From the NCBI GenBank assembly GCA_013398295.1, contig VZSF01007679.1, positions 248,001 through 312,000 of the forward strand: DNA of 64,000 nt. Reading direction: 5' to 3'. The position numbers were made by a program, and so were the translations under genes. Positions 21,790-33,559 of the stretch are shown here, one piece after another. The stretch comes from Chionis minor (Eukaryota > Chordata > Aves > Charadriiformes > Chionididae). Position 1 is the first letter of the stretch; each line of letters begins with the position of its first letter. The notes beneath the pieces are model-generated. The model worked only from the letters and a program-made list of their open reading frames with translations. It was not told the origin of the DNA and searched no databases.

Positions 21790-21871
21790 GTGTTAGGTTG
21801 ATAGTTGGACTCAATGATATTAAAGGTCCCTTCCAACCTATATGGTTCTATGATCCTGTTCTATGATTCTA
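21790..21871 (+). mobile_element. Nested CR1 3' tail, 82 bp
   Basis: This short fragment holds only the end of a CR1 3' untranslated region (gtgttaggttgatagttgg ... ttaaaggtcccttccaacct) and octamers (ttctatga, ttctatga). It lies in the opposite orientation to the surrounding older CR1. Without it, the host element joins correctly (...gcactgactccag | tatgcccatc...). It is near-identical in layout to the tail of the CR1 at 17185-17888. Confidence 0.9.
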
Positions 21872-21879
21872 TGACTCCA
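21872..21879. repeat. Target-site duplication of nested CR1, right copy (tgactcca)
   Basis: Matches 21782-21789 at all eight positions and is followed by the continuing host CR1 sequence. Confidence 0.6.
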
Positions 21880-22186
21880 CTATGCCCATCTCCCTCTTTT
21901 ACTGCACTCCAGATGTGGTCTCATCAAAGGCTGAGTAGAAGGGAAAGATCACCTCCCTCAGCCTTCTGGCAATGCTCTTCCTACTGCAGTCCAGGATGCC
22001 ATTAGGCTTCTTTGCTGCAACAGGACACTTTGCAGACTTGTTGGCCACCAGGACTCACAGGTCCTTTTCTGCAAAGCTGGTCTCCGGCCAGTAAGCCCTC
22101 ATCTTATACTGGTGCATGAGGTTATATCTCCAAAGGTGCAGGACTTTGTACTTTCCTTTGCTGAACTTCATGAGATTCTTGTTGGC

Positions 22187-22615
22187 CTATTTGTCCAGCC
22201 TCTCAAGCCTCTGAATGGCAGCACAACCTTCTAGCGTATCAGACACTCCTCCCAGTTTTGTATCATCTGCAAATTTGCTGAGGATGCACTCTGTCCCATT
22301 GTCTAAGACATTAATGAAGAGGTTAAACAGTACTGGCCGCAGTACTGATCCCTGGGGTGCACCACTTATGACTGGCTTCCTGCTGGACTTCATGATGCCA
22401 ATCACAACCTTCTAAGTCTGACAGTTCTGCCAGTTTTCAGTCCATGTCACTGTCCACTTATCTGGTCTATATTTTATCAGTTTGTCTATGAAGATGTTAT
22501 GGGAGACAGTGTCAAAAGCCTTTCTAAATTCAAGGTAAGAAATGTCCACTGCTCCCCCCTCGTCCATGAAACTACTTATCATGTTGTAGAATATTATCAG
22601 TTTGTTCAAGCACAA
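22187..22615 (-). pseudogene. RT-domain remnants of the older CR1
   Basis: Two adjacent minus-strand frames, 22412-22615 and 22187-22405, carry the catalytic palm of the CR1 reverse transcriptase. The first has KAFDTVSH (motif A), the second APQGSV (motif B) at residues 16-21 and FADDTKLGG (motif C) from residue 45. They are in different frames with a stop between them, so no polymerase can be made. It is the only place in the window where motifs A, B and C can all be read. Confidence 0.9.
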
Positions 22616-22870
22616 TTTACTCTTTGTAAATCCACACTGACTAGGCTCAGTTGCCTTCTTGTCCTTAGTGTATTTTGAATTGTTTCCGGGATCACTTATT
22701 CCATCACCTTTCTGGGCACTGAGGTGAAGCTGGCCAGCCTATAGCTCCTCACATCCTGCTGCTTGCCTTTCTTGAAGATAGCTGTGATGGTTGCTTTCTG
22801 CCAGTCCTCAGGAACCTCCCAAAGTTGCCATGAACTTTCAAAGACAATTGAGAATGGCCTTGACGAGGGG

Positions 22871-25800
22871 GGAAGTATGAAAACATATCTAGCTGCTCTG
22901 GCTATGCGTTGTCTATCTGCCTGCTTGCCTTGAACTTAAGTCAGTCATTTCAAACCTAGTCATCACTTGTATTTTAAAGTGACACAGCTTTTGTATACAG
23001 TTTTCAAAATATGTTATTCACTTGTGTTAAAGCATGAAGCTGTAGAGTTTGACTTGGCCACTAAGACCAGACTCCTGCTCGTGCTGATCAGTATTGTCTT
23101 TACTGGCATTACACATATGAGAACATGATATAGCGGACAGCTATTTATGTGATTATAACTATTCTCTGTAGATGTGTTTGATTCTCTGGCAACATGCAGA
23201 CCCAATCATCTGCTTCTTTCTCTACAGTTACATAAACACTGACCATCTTGACTCTTCTTTGTGAGAAGAGTAATGTCCTGAAAATATCCGTCTGTGGTAT
23301 TAATGGTTATCAGCTGCAATCTTTTTATGCATAAATAAAAAATCCTGTGCCCATCCATGATATCTGTGATATTTCTGATACCTGGTTCTTTCAGCAAGAT
23401 TGCATCATGGGAATCTATTTAAGAAACTCAGCTGGTGCTTAGCCTCAACAAGACATTATGTTTATGACTTTAAATGACTGCTATTTTCCCTTAACAAACC
23501 TGCCTCCCCTGCCTGGGCAGTTAAATAGTGAAAAAAGTACGCACAAGAGTTCTATTTTTAGTTCTTATATAAGCTTTTAAGCCTATTATACTTAAATACA
23601 AACTTATAAATTGATTTTGGGACTGTTAAGCATCTACAGCTTCGGATAACATTATTAGTGATGAACATGCCTTTAAACTAGGCCTGAAGATCTCTGATTT
23701 GATAGCAAGCTGAAATATTTTAAATCAGTGGTCTTTCAGCAACTTTTTATTTAAATTTTACTGTATCTCAGTTCCTAAGCTGTGGACTTAGCCTAGTAAT
23801 GCTTTATTCATTCAGAAGTACCTTGTAGTCCTCCAGAAAGTTCAGTTTAAAACATGAAGAAAACAGCTAGTGTCTAAGTGTCAACCAACAGCGAAAGAGA
23901 TTGTTTTCTGGAAAGATAACATTGCTCTTTTTCTACCTTAATAGTCTTTACATTATTTTGCCTTCTGAAGATCAATTTGTATTTATATAAAAAGCATGAA
24001 GAAATTCATATGAAGTATTGCACTTCATTTCTCTAGGTCTAGGTTACATGACTGGCTGATGTGAGCAGGGATAACAAATTGTTTCAGAAAGACCAAAGGT
24101 TAATTAAAAAAGTCCCTGAGGATTTATACACAATGCATATATTCAGTGTAAATGCATATTTATATACTCAGTATAGACTTTGAGACTGCATCAAAATAGT
24201 AGTCTTAGTTCAGTCCGAACTGATTAAAATCACTGATGAAACTTAGTAAAATTTAATCAAAGTGCTTAGGGCTTGAGAAGAAATTAATGTCCATATTAAT
24301 AGCACCACCGATGTTATGGTGAGGTAATAAACCCAATAGAAACGGACAATAACTCTCTCTTTTCTGTTAAAGATCATAAACCAGCATTTTTTCATAAATT
24401 CTGTCCATGCTGCAGGAGGTATCATGATTAACTGCATGAATGGGAACCTTTGCTCCTTATGGAAAAGAGATTGACTGAAAAGCCAAATACAATTTCTGCA
24501 AACTTAAATCCATTGTTTGACTGCATAATCAGCAGGAGACAGAACAAGCCAGGTAGAAAGTTACTTAGGTATTTCAGTCTTTTAATTCTGTTCTCACAAA
24601 TGGTGCAACAATTTCAGGAGATACTGGCCTAGTTGACCAATGAGACAGTGATGCATACATCCTCTGTGTGGTAGAGTAAATAAGTGATAGTAATTCAGCT
24701 TTCTTTAGGGAGAAAATCCTGGAGCCAGAAGCATGTTACTGTGTTGGTAAGGTCAATCAAACTTTATGATTCTAAAACTGCAGCAGAGATTGAATATTGG
24801 ATGGCTTTAAAAGCAGCGGCAGGTAGATTAGACAAGCTAATAGCTCTGTTTTCTGATGATCCTTTAGTAATGTTGTTCTTAGTTTGACAGCTGTAATTTT
24901 TCAGGAACTTGAGGTTTTGCTTTGTAGTCCTCAGAAACAAGCTGTAAATATTACACCTGTTTTCAGGTGCCCGGTCTCTTTGGAAGAAGTATCTATGTTG
25001 GGTATCACAACATTTAAAGTAAACCTCAACAGCAATAAAATCTCCCAACCCCAGACCCCATGCTTTAGATATCCACGTTTTGCAGCATTACTTCTCTGTC
25101 TCTCAACTGCCATTAAAAGCTGAACCTGATGCTCCCTTTCCACTTACTTTGACCAAAATCCTTTTTCTTTTAAACTCATAATTTTGTGTGAAAGACAGCT
25201 ATGGATGTGTGTCTGTGTCCTGGGTTGAACATAAACAATATTTGCATAGCTTTTCTTGATTTCTGTTGTCTCATATCCCTTAGAGTTATATTTCAGATTT
25301 TTTTATTTTATTTTATTTTTTTTAGATTTGAACATCTGTAAACAACCAAGCTAAAAAAAGAATCCTTTTACCTGCTGTCCCTCTCTACCACCAAACCCAA
25401 CCCTCTCTGGATCAGACAAAATCTGACAGAAGTTTAAAGGTTTCAAATCACAAATTTCACTAGAAGTGGATATCTAGATGCACATCACAGGTTCTATTAA
25501 TGTCTGAGAGAGAAACTGCAGTAGGTTCATGTTAATTATTGACTGTCAGAGTCTCCAGAAAGAAGAAAGATTTCTGGAGTTTTCTAACACTAGACAACGT
25601 CATTTGGACTGCTCTTTTGTTCGGATGTCAAAGTCAGTTCCAGAAAACTAAATTCTTTTGTTCTGGTTTTATTTTGTAGCTTTTTGAGAACAACAATTCT
25701 ATATTAGTTTTCTATTGTACGTATTTATCTGGAGATTTTATTAGAACTTCTGGTAATACCCAGCATGAGGGTCTTCAGAAAATTCACCAAGCTATTTTTG

Positions 25801-26553
25801 AGTCCAAACTGTGATATGAATATCTTAAAAATGGTTGATATTGTGAAAATTCTAAATTACTGTAGGTAAGATTTCTCTTACACCCAGACTTTTAGTTATT
25901 AGGCTTTGAACCTACTCTAATACCTATTTTAAAGGAGCTGTAGTTTCAAGTGTTTGAATCACCTTTGACCATAAGCAAATATTTACAAGCATTTCTGTCA
26001 AACACAAGTTGTGTGCATAGTGGTCAGACCGGTGAAGCTCTGCTAATGGTCAGCTTACAATCAAATGAAGTAAACTTGGCTTCCTCCTGAGATCTCATGT
26101 GCAGACATGAACTGCTGAAAAAAACTGATGAACCATGAAGTATACAAACCTGAAGTTTAAGCCAAAGCTATAGTCTGGATGATCTGTTTTTGCCAAATCT
26201 TCTGGGCTTGCTACAGTGAAGAATGATATGGATGATTTTGAGGATAACATTATAGTAACTACATTACTGGGATGAAAACTATGATAGGCAAGCTGGAAGA
26301 AAACATAAGGACCTGTTTGAGTAAAATGAATATGAAGGAAGCTGGAGTAATCACCTAGGCAGTTGGAGGTTTGCTGATTTAGGATGGAGGCAGGGAGACA
26401 ATAAACTCCCCTTGGTAGCATGCAGTGAGAAAAGCCAGAATGTGTGTTGCCAGCTGCCTACCTCCCTTCTTTGTCAGACTGGTTCAAAAACTGGTGGGTT
26501 GTTGCAAAGGACGGGGTTTTCTTGTTTGTTATTCACACACTTCTTGATAAACA
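22871..26553. other. Non-coding stretch, no gene seen
   Basis: About 3.7 kb of AT-rich unique DNA. Open frames are at most 108 codons (26095-26421, minus) and show no gene-like support. A TTTTA-type low-complexity tract is at 25297-25323. Confidence 0.6.
25297..25323. repeat. (TTTTA)n low-complexity tract
   Basis: T-rich tract with three to four TTTTA-like units. Confidence 0.8.
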
Positions 26554-26646
26554 CAAGTGAGGCAATTGGCCCTGCCTGAGTGTGGGTGGGGAGGACAAGA
26601 CAACCTCCAGAGGTCCCTTCCAACCTAAACCATTCTGTGATTCTGT
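26554..26646 (+). mobile_element. Short CR1 3' tail, about 90 bp
   Basis: The segment contains 'caacctccagaggtccc' followed by 'ttccaacctaaaccattc' and ends in tgtgattctgt, the standard CR1 3' end. Only the untranslated tail is present. A weak pentamer repeat (aaaca) is seen at 26549-26553 and 26647-26651, too simple to count as firm evidence of a target duplication. Confidence 0.88.
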
Positions 26647-29600
26647 AAACAGTGGATTTTTTAAGGTTAGAAAGAAAGATGTTAGAGTAAGAACTCTGAA
26701 TGTGAGTCTACTGAAGAATTACAGTCTTACAAGTGTACAAAATCACATTTTCAGATGCTGTGTGGGAAGAACTGTCTAGGATGTCTCGAAAATGGAATCC
26801 ACATGTCTCCAAGATGAGACCACAGTTAAAGACCACCAGTTAGTGGCAAGATGGTGGTACTTCTCTTTCTCAGTCAAAATAGATTTGACACAGACAGGAA
26901 GTGATGGTATATAAGATACTAACACTATGCAGAAAGTACTGAGACAGAGTGGTCAATGTGCTGTTGATAAACTATCTGGAATAATGCTCAGGGCATCACA
27001 TTACATTATTAATGCTACGCTGAAAGGGATATCAAGGGGCTTTTGTGGTTTATGAAGTAAACTATTTTCACTTGGTAGTAAATACAGGATGATGATGCAG
27101 GCAAACAGCAATCGTGAAACCACAGCAAAGAAAGTTTAAAAATGCCAACGCATACACAGTGAAAATAGAGGGAAAATGAGTCATTTTCAGAATCCTTTAT
27201 TTTATTTTTCATACAAAATAAAGCTTTGATCAGAGGTGTGTCTGGTTATGAAATAAGTAGACTATTGCCCCAAACTCTCAGTCACTTGTGGCTTTCTGTA
27301 TTGGGAGAACCAACCCTTTTAGAATGATGTCACTTTCAGAAATGAATAGGTAGATTGCAGCTGTTAGTCTCTGCCCACATGGGACAAAGGGCATACTTTT
27401 CCCCAGGAAATGAAAGCTAGCACTTATTCCTTATGATAACTAATCAAAACCCTTTTAAGCAAAGAAAAGGAGGATAAAACACAGACACATACATTTTCTG
27501 TCCTGCTACTGTGGTCTAGGTAAGAACTTGATAGTAGTCCAAGTGCTTTCTCTGAGAAGGATTTGATGATAGAAGTTCATCTGCTCTGATTTTCTATTTC
27601 CATGTTGGAAGATTCAAAGGAAAACTACTTCTCCTAGTTTTGTAAGGCTTTTTTTCTAGAAATAAAAATAAATCACCTTTAGAGTAGAGAAATCTATCCT
27701 TTTATCCTTAAACCCTGGTACTGGTTTCAGTGTATCGAAGCCAAGGGATTTCTTGAAACACATTCAGACTTGCTGTCTTTGGTGTCCTATGCACAGATTT
27801 TTTCCTCTCAAGTGTTAGGATTATCTTAATTTGGGAGGAAACCACTTTAAAGTTGACCATGCCTTTACCGTTCTGCTATTTTTTTTTAAAAAAAGAAAAC
27901 AATGATAAAAATAACACAAATAATAAATTCCTTGACTTCATTCAAACTTGACACTCAAAACTTGACTAAAAAGACAAAGTGTCATCACTTTGTTTGCCTT
28001 GGGGGCTATTCCTGCAAGATACTTTAATTTGTTAGGAAAAAACACTCTGGAGCTCTGGAAGCTTCCACATTTTGCTACTTAATATCTAAAATTCCAAATG
28101 AGGTTTCTAAAATGTCTAAAAATTTTGGAATGTACTTTAAGAATGAGTCATGGGACGTATTTCCTATATGCTTATCATTTAGGAGCTAGATTAAGTGATG
28201 AACTTGCAAGAATCATTCCTTACTAAGGTGTTACACTTTACCATATATGTTACATAGTTTCTCTGCTTAGTCGCACAATCTCTTACTTTCCTGTCTTATT
28301 TTTTCCCCATGTTAACTCAAAATCCTCGTCTTTCTTACTACAGAAATGATAGCCGGTTCCTAGGTTTTGTTTTACTTGAAAATATTCCAGAACAAGCTTT
28401 TAGAATGATTTTCCTGCAGATACACAAAATTCTACAGCTCACTGGACAAGAGAGCTTTTGACATTCTCCCTGCCACCCCACACAGCACAGCTCCTCATTT
28501 GTATCAAGCTGCCAATCTTCCCTGTGCACCTACTGTCCTAGGAGCACCTTGTCTGCATAGTTATTCAAAAGCTCTCAACTACTCCTAAACCATTTTGTAT
28601 CTCTGACCACATGCTGAGTGTGCTAGTTATTAGCTACATTCAGTGCTGTGTGTGAGTCTAGTCATATGGCATATCTTAATTTTTTTTCCCTGTGGGAAGG
28701 GAATCCTTCCTGTACAGCAGTCAAGACCTGTGAACACCTATCATTGCAAACGGTAACAGAATGTGAGTGAGAGTGAAACTGAAGCTCTTTAATTAAGTTG
28801 TAGCTGGGTAACTACAAGTAGTGCTCCTGCTGTGTGTACTGAGAGAAGGTGACTGTAACTCTGCATGAAATGTAGCCACCCAGTTCTGTCACAGAAGTTT
28901 GCACGGATGAGGGCAGGATCTTGAATCCAATTAACTTGCCTTCCTCTGCCAGTACCTGCCTTCTGAGAAGGCACAGGTCTACTGGAAATCCGACTCTTGT
29001 CTGGCACATTACATCTCGAAGGAGAAACGTGTGTTTTCTAAGTTCTAGAAATCCAGGTAGAGACTGCTGTGGAAGCAGTTCTGCTGGAAGATATAACAGC
29101 AAGTGCAATAAAATCCAGTAGGTGCATTCAATAAGCTAGTTCCAAATGATGGCCAAACATTTTTATTTCTGGTGTGTTGTCTATATGCCTCTTTATGTGC
29201 ATTGTTGCTTCCCAATGCCAGATGCTTAATATTTGTTTATTAAAACCAGAAAATCAACTATGTATCTGACCAAGTATGTTACTCATTCCACTTCCTGTTG
29301 GAAGGCCTAATTTTTTCTGTTTGGCTGGCTGCTTACCCCAGGGTGGAGGTAACCATCAGTATTAAATTCAATGAGTGGCATTGTTGCTTGATTGCTAGAA
29401 CTGACAAGAAACAAGGGAGTAAAAGAACTAGTTATACTGTATGCTTAATTTTGGCAGTTTTCCTTGAGACTGTGAATAAAACTCTCTGCATTTTTAAAAG
29501 TAATAATAACCATCAATTTTGTTTACTAAACAAGAATCCCATGAAAAAAAGATAAGGCAAGATGTTCACTGTCTCTTGTTGGCTTCCCTTTTTGTCTCCT

Positions 29601-32038
29601 AGTCTCACTTTTCTATTGGGTGTGGTCAGAGAGAGTGAGGGTAAAGCAACTTGTGACATGGCTGTTTCTGCTGATTAACAGCTACGTATTTCTTACTGTC
29701 TAAGTACTCCAAGCATCACGACCCTTGGGTATGCTGGTGTAACAACAAAACAGCTGATTCCCATATATTTAGAAACTTAGTTCCATTGGAAGAATTGTGA
29801 TTTCTTAGGGTAAAAGGATGCTGAGAGATCTACCCTTACCCTGAAACAGCCAACAGTGCAGAACACTTGCCTTGTACCCAGAACAGAGTGGCTCAGGGTG
29901 GTGTCTTTTACATCAGGTACATCCTTTAACAATGAACTCTTCTATGACGAGGGGACTGTTTCTGGATTTTCATGGTGCTTCATAACATCTCAGATTTCTC
30001 CTAATAAAGAGTGGGGGAAAGAGGAAAAAGCAAAATAACAGCATCTTGTGAGATTAAACCTTTTCTCTCTCTAATTTCTCTGCTCTGGGTAGCAGCTTAA
30101 TTTTGTAATTAAGCAAAAGAACAAACTTTTATTAAAGCATTTTGTCAGAGTGCTCAGAAAGCAGAAGAACGGGTAGAAGAAGGGCTCCTAGAAAAGGCAG
30201 AGTGCTTTCAGGAGAGTACTCACATTTAGGGATGGTAATTTGAACTGACATGGAACGCAGCAACTCTGCTTGAGAACCTGGAGATACTATTTACATGTTC
30301 TTCACAGCATAGGAGGAGATTTAATGCCAGCTGTCCTTTTTTTCCCCTCTCCCAGGTGCTTAGCTGATGCTGCTGTAAAATGCCTCCTTTGGAACAGGGA
30401 AAGTCTCCTAAGGCTTTCTCAATGCATTGTTTTTTGAACCTAGTGACTTGGGTATCTCACTGTCATGTACTAAGTACATATGTGTACTCAGCTTGCTGGA
30501 CTTCTTCAGTTTCACGTGTTTTAAGTCTGCTCTGTTGTGTTAAATCAGAGGTTTAGCTCATACACACACAAAGCCCAAATCAGCAATGAATAATAAATAA
30601 TTACACAAATACAGTTAATTTCCTTCTTTGCAGAATGCTTTCTGTCTTCTTACAACCAGCATTTAAGGTGTGAAAACACCTTCTCATCAGCTTGGGAGAT
30701 TTTTAGATGCATCATTTTAATGTGACTGGTATGTCTATAAAGCTTATCTCTTTCATATTGTTGGATAACTTTTTTCACTTGCTCCTAAAGAGTTTGTGCA
30801 AAGTGGAACCTATGCGTCAAGAAGCAGATACTGGCTTTTTCTCGTGGGAGTTTCCATATTCCCTTTCAAACCCTCAGGTCAAGTTTCAGCTAGTTTAGTT
30901 AGGTTTTGGGTAAACTTGTTTCTTATCTGTCATCTAGGAAAATGCAGATTATGCTAAAGCCTCTTGGAATGACAAAAGTGCTTCCACCATCCTTACTGAA
31001 CACTGTGGACATGGGAGCAAAATGCTCTTCCATTGCCATCAAGCAGTCCTGTCATTATTCATTACACTTTTTTACATTCATTACTTTTTTTACATTACAC
31101 CAGGAACTTTTCACAGCTGTCAAATGGGCCCTAAAACAACCATAGACACCTTGTAGGATTTGTAATTTGGTGCAAGAGAAAGATTAGGTGCTAGATACAT
31201 CACATATCTTGTTTAAATGTAATTCAGATAACAAAAGTTCAGAGACCGAGTTCCCTATACAGTTCGCGGAGAGAGGTAAGTCTCTGAAAAAGAAGGGAAG
31301 CAATTCTCAACTCCTTTACCACGTACCTGAAGGGGACAGCCTGAGTAGTACTTCTAATACAGCTTAGTATCACTAAGTGTTGCCTGCCACTAGGAGAATA
31401 GCTTAAAGGTTGTTCTAGTACACTAAACTGGCTAGCTGTCAATTAGTGGAGGCTGCGACAGTGAACTTCCAAATTGTAATTGCCACTTTCTTCTCCCTGC
31501 TAAGGAAACTGTTGATGTTTGTCTTCAGCTTCTGTTGGTCAGAGTGAGTTCACACTGGTTTCTAGAAAAATGATTTTGTCATCACACCATTCCCTGAAGG
31601 TCATGCCAGGTCTGCATTACTATTGTGTCTAAGATGAAACCAGATGTGGTGTTCCACTGAACAATGCTGCTCTGAAAAAAGTTATGTGGATTTTTCTTGG
31701 TCTTACCTTTCTCTGTTATCTCACTTTTGAAGTCCCCCAACTCATCTGCAGTCAGCTGGACTTGTGGCCCCTAAGACCTAAAGACTGCTGATGGTAATGA
31801 ACAACAAGATTATAACATCCAATAGCATCTTCCACATGTTGCTTTACTGCTATCTAAAACCTGCACTGCATTGTTGAAGCAGATAATTTATGGGGTACTA
31901 GAAGAATTAAGTGGGAGCATGGTTTCCTTTATCCCTTTTTAGGTCCTAGAATCCAATTAGACATTGTACAGAGGGCTGCAAAATAATTTCAGAGTGCATA
32001 CTGGTCACTGGAATACTTTGCATCATGAAGTTTCCACA

Positions 32039-32050
32039 CCCCCCCCCCCC
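32039..32050. repeat. Poly(C) run, 12 bases
   Basis: Uninterrupted run of 12 C; a G-run on the minus strand and a likely sequencing trouble spot. Confidence 0.9.
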
Positions 32051-33537
32051 AAATGCCATGCAGCTGTTCTAAAAGAGTACTGAGCTGTATGGGAATATGG
32101 AGATTAGTTTATGCCAAAACAGGCAGACATACATGGACACAGCTGTAGTAAAGATGTGCTTAAAAGTAAAATACTTAACAGAACTAGGTTACCTTTTGCT
32201 TTGCTTTCATTACTGAGATATTTCAACATCTACATAACTATTGAGGACATTGGTCAAAGGTGGTTGCAAATTAATTAACTTCTAAACGTTTCTGTGAAAA
32301 AAAGGAACATGGAGAAATCGGAACCCCAAGCTTGAAGTTTGATGCAATCCTGCACATATAGAGCAGCAGTTCCTGGAAACCACAATGGAGCCAAAGTATA
32401 GCCAGTGCTGTAACTGTCAAAAACATATCTGTGTCCTAAACCATATAAACTGCACACAGAGCCTGGTATATTTGTCCTTCTGGCTTCTGGTCTGGGCAGT
32501 TGTTTGCAAACCATGCCTCTGCAGTCAGAGGAGATGCGGCAGTAGAGTTGTGACCCAGCAAATCTTGCTGTCTTCTTGTTTTCCATGCTTAGTAACACAG
32601 AAGATGATTTGACCCTGGAATAAGTATTGCAGACTTTGGCCCATACGCCAAGAGGAGAAACACTGAAGCTCTTGGGTGAACGGTGTTGGATTTTTCACTC
32701 TGATTGACAATCCTATTCTATTCCTTTTAAAGTGACTTCGTCAGATGGAGGGTGGGTTGAATTGTTTTTTCCATTTGAGAAAATTCTCAAAACTCCTCAA
32801 TGGTTCTGTCAGGCAGAGAAGTCCAGAGAGGACTCCTGAGAGGAGCAGGGAGTAGACAGCCACATCTTGGAGGTCATAAAATTTCTAAGTGACAAAAGGA
32901 CAGCGAGTGGGGGTTGCTGCAACTAAGATAATCACCGATTCTAAGCCTGGGAGCTAAGACAGGACTAAAAAGATAACAGGGGCAGGGGAAAAGTTGTGTT
33001 TCAGTATTTCTTGTGTTTTGGTGTGTGTTGTCCATGACCTCCTTTCCCTCCTCCCCTCAGTCTTTGGTTGTTTTTTACATTTAAAAGTCTATTAGTTTTC
33101 TTTGGGGAAGTCACTGAAAGAGAATATCAAGGCAAACCTACCTCCCTGCTCTGGCTGGCTCATAACCTCACCGCAGATGTCTGGCAGGAATGGAATACCT
33201 TCTGAGGATACTGTTTTTCATGCCAGAAATCAACTTCAAACCGTTTGGCCTTCATGGGGTGTTTTTATTTTATAACCTTTTTCTTCTAGTGCTGTTGTGA
33301 GTTGTTTACTTTAGACATGCATAACAGCCAATGGCAGCTCTGATTTTCTTGATCCTGCCCTGGGATGATATCTAATCTCCAATGGGATGATTTTTGGTGA
33401 ATTGGTGCATCCTGAAGCCCAGGGTTCAGCACGCTGATAGAGGTGTCTGAGCTTTTGATACAGCTGTGCCTGCCCTTGAAGTATAGATGAGAAGTTCTTT
33501 ACATGGAGTACCATGTTGTGATTCAGATTTGATTTCA

Positions 33538-33559
33538 AGTAAATAAACAAACAAACAAA
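33538..33559. repeat. (AAAC)n simple repeat
   Basis: About four units of aaac/aaat in an A-rich tract. Confidence 0.7.

Larger units (their letters stand above)
21400..22870 (-). mobile_element. Older CR1 LINE, about 1.4 kb, interrupted by a younger CR1 tail
   Basis: Read on the minus strand this is the longest CR1 remnant here. It retains RT motif A (YLEFRKAFDTVSH, catalytic D near 22511-22513), motif B (SGAPQGSV, near 22345-22365) and motif C (FADDT, FADD at 22262-22273), followed by the C-terminal region and part of the 3' untranslated region near 21400-21550. The frame is broken many times and key stretches differ from other copies, so it is older than the elements at 9601 and 17185 and belongs to a different subfamily. 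A plus-strand CR1 tail has inserted at 21790-21871. The typical terminal octamers are not visible at 21400, so the 3' end is eroded or truncated. Boundaries are approximate to 20-30 bases. Confidence 0.9.

Noticed and set aside
26547..26653. aaaca direct repeat around the short CR1 tail as a target duplication
   Set aside because: Five bases of low complexity with an uncertain 5' boundary are not enough to claim it.
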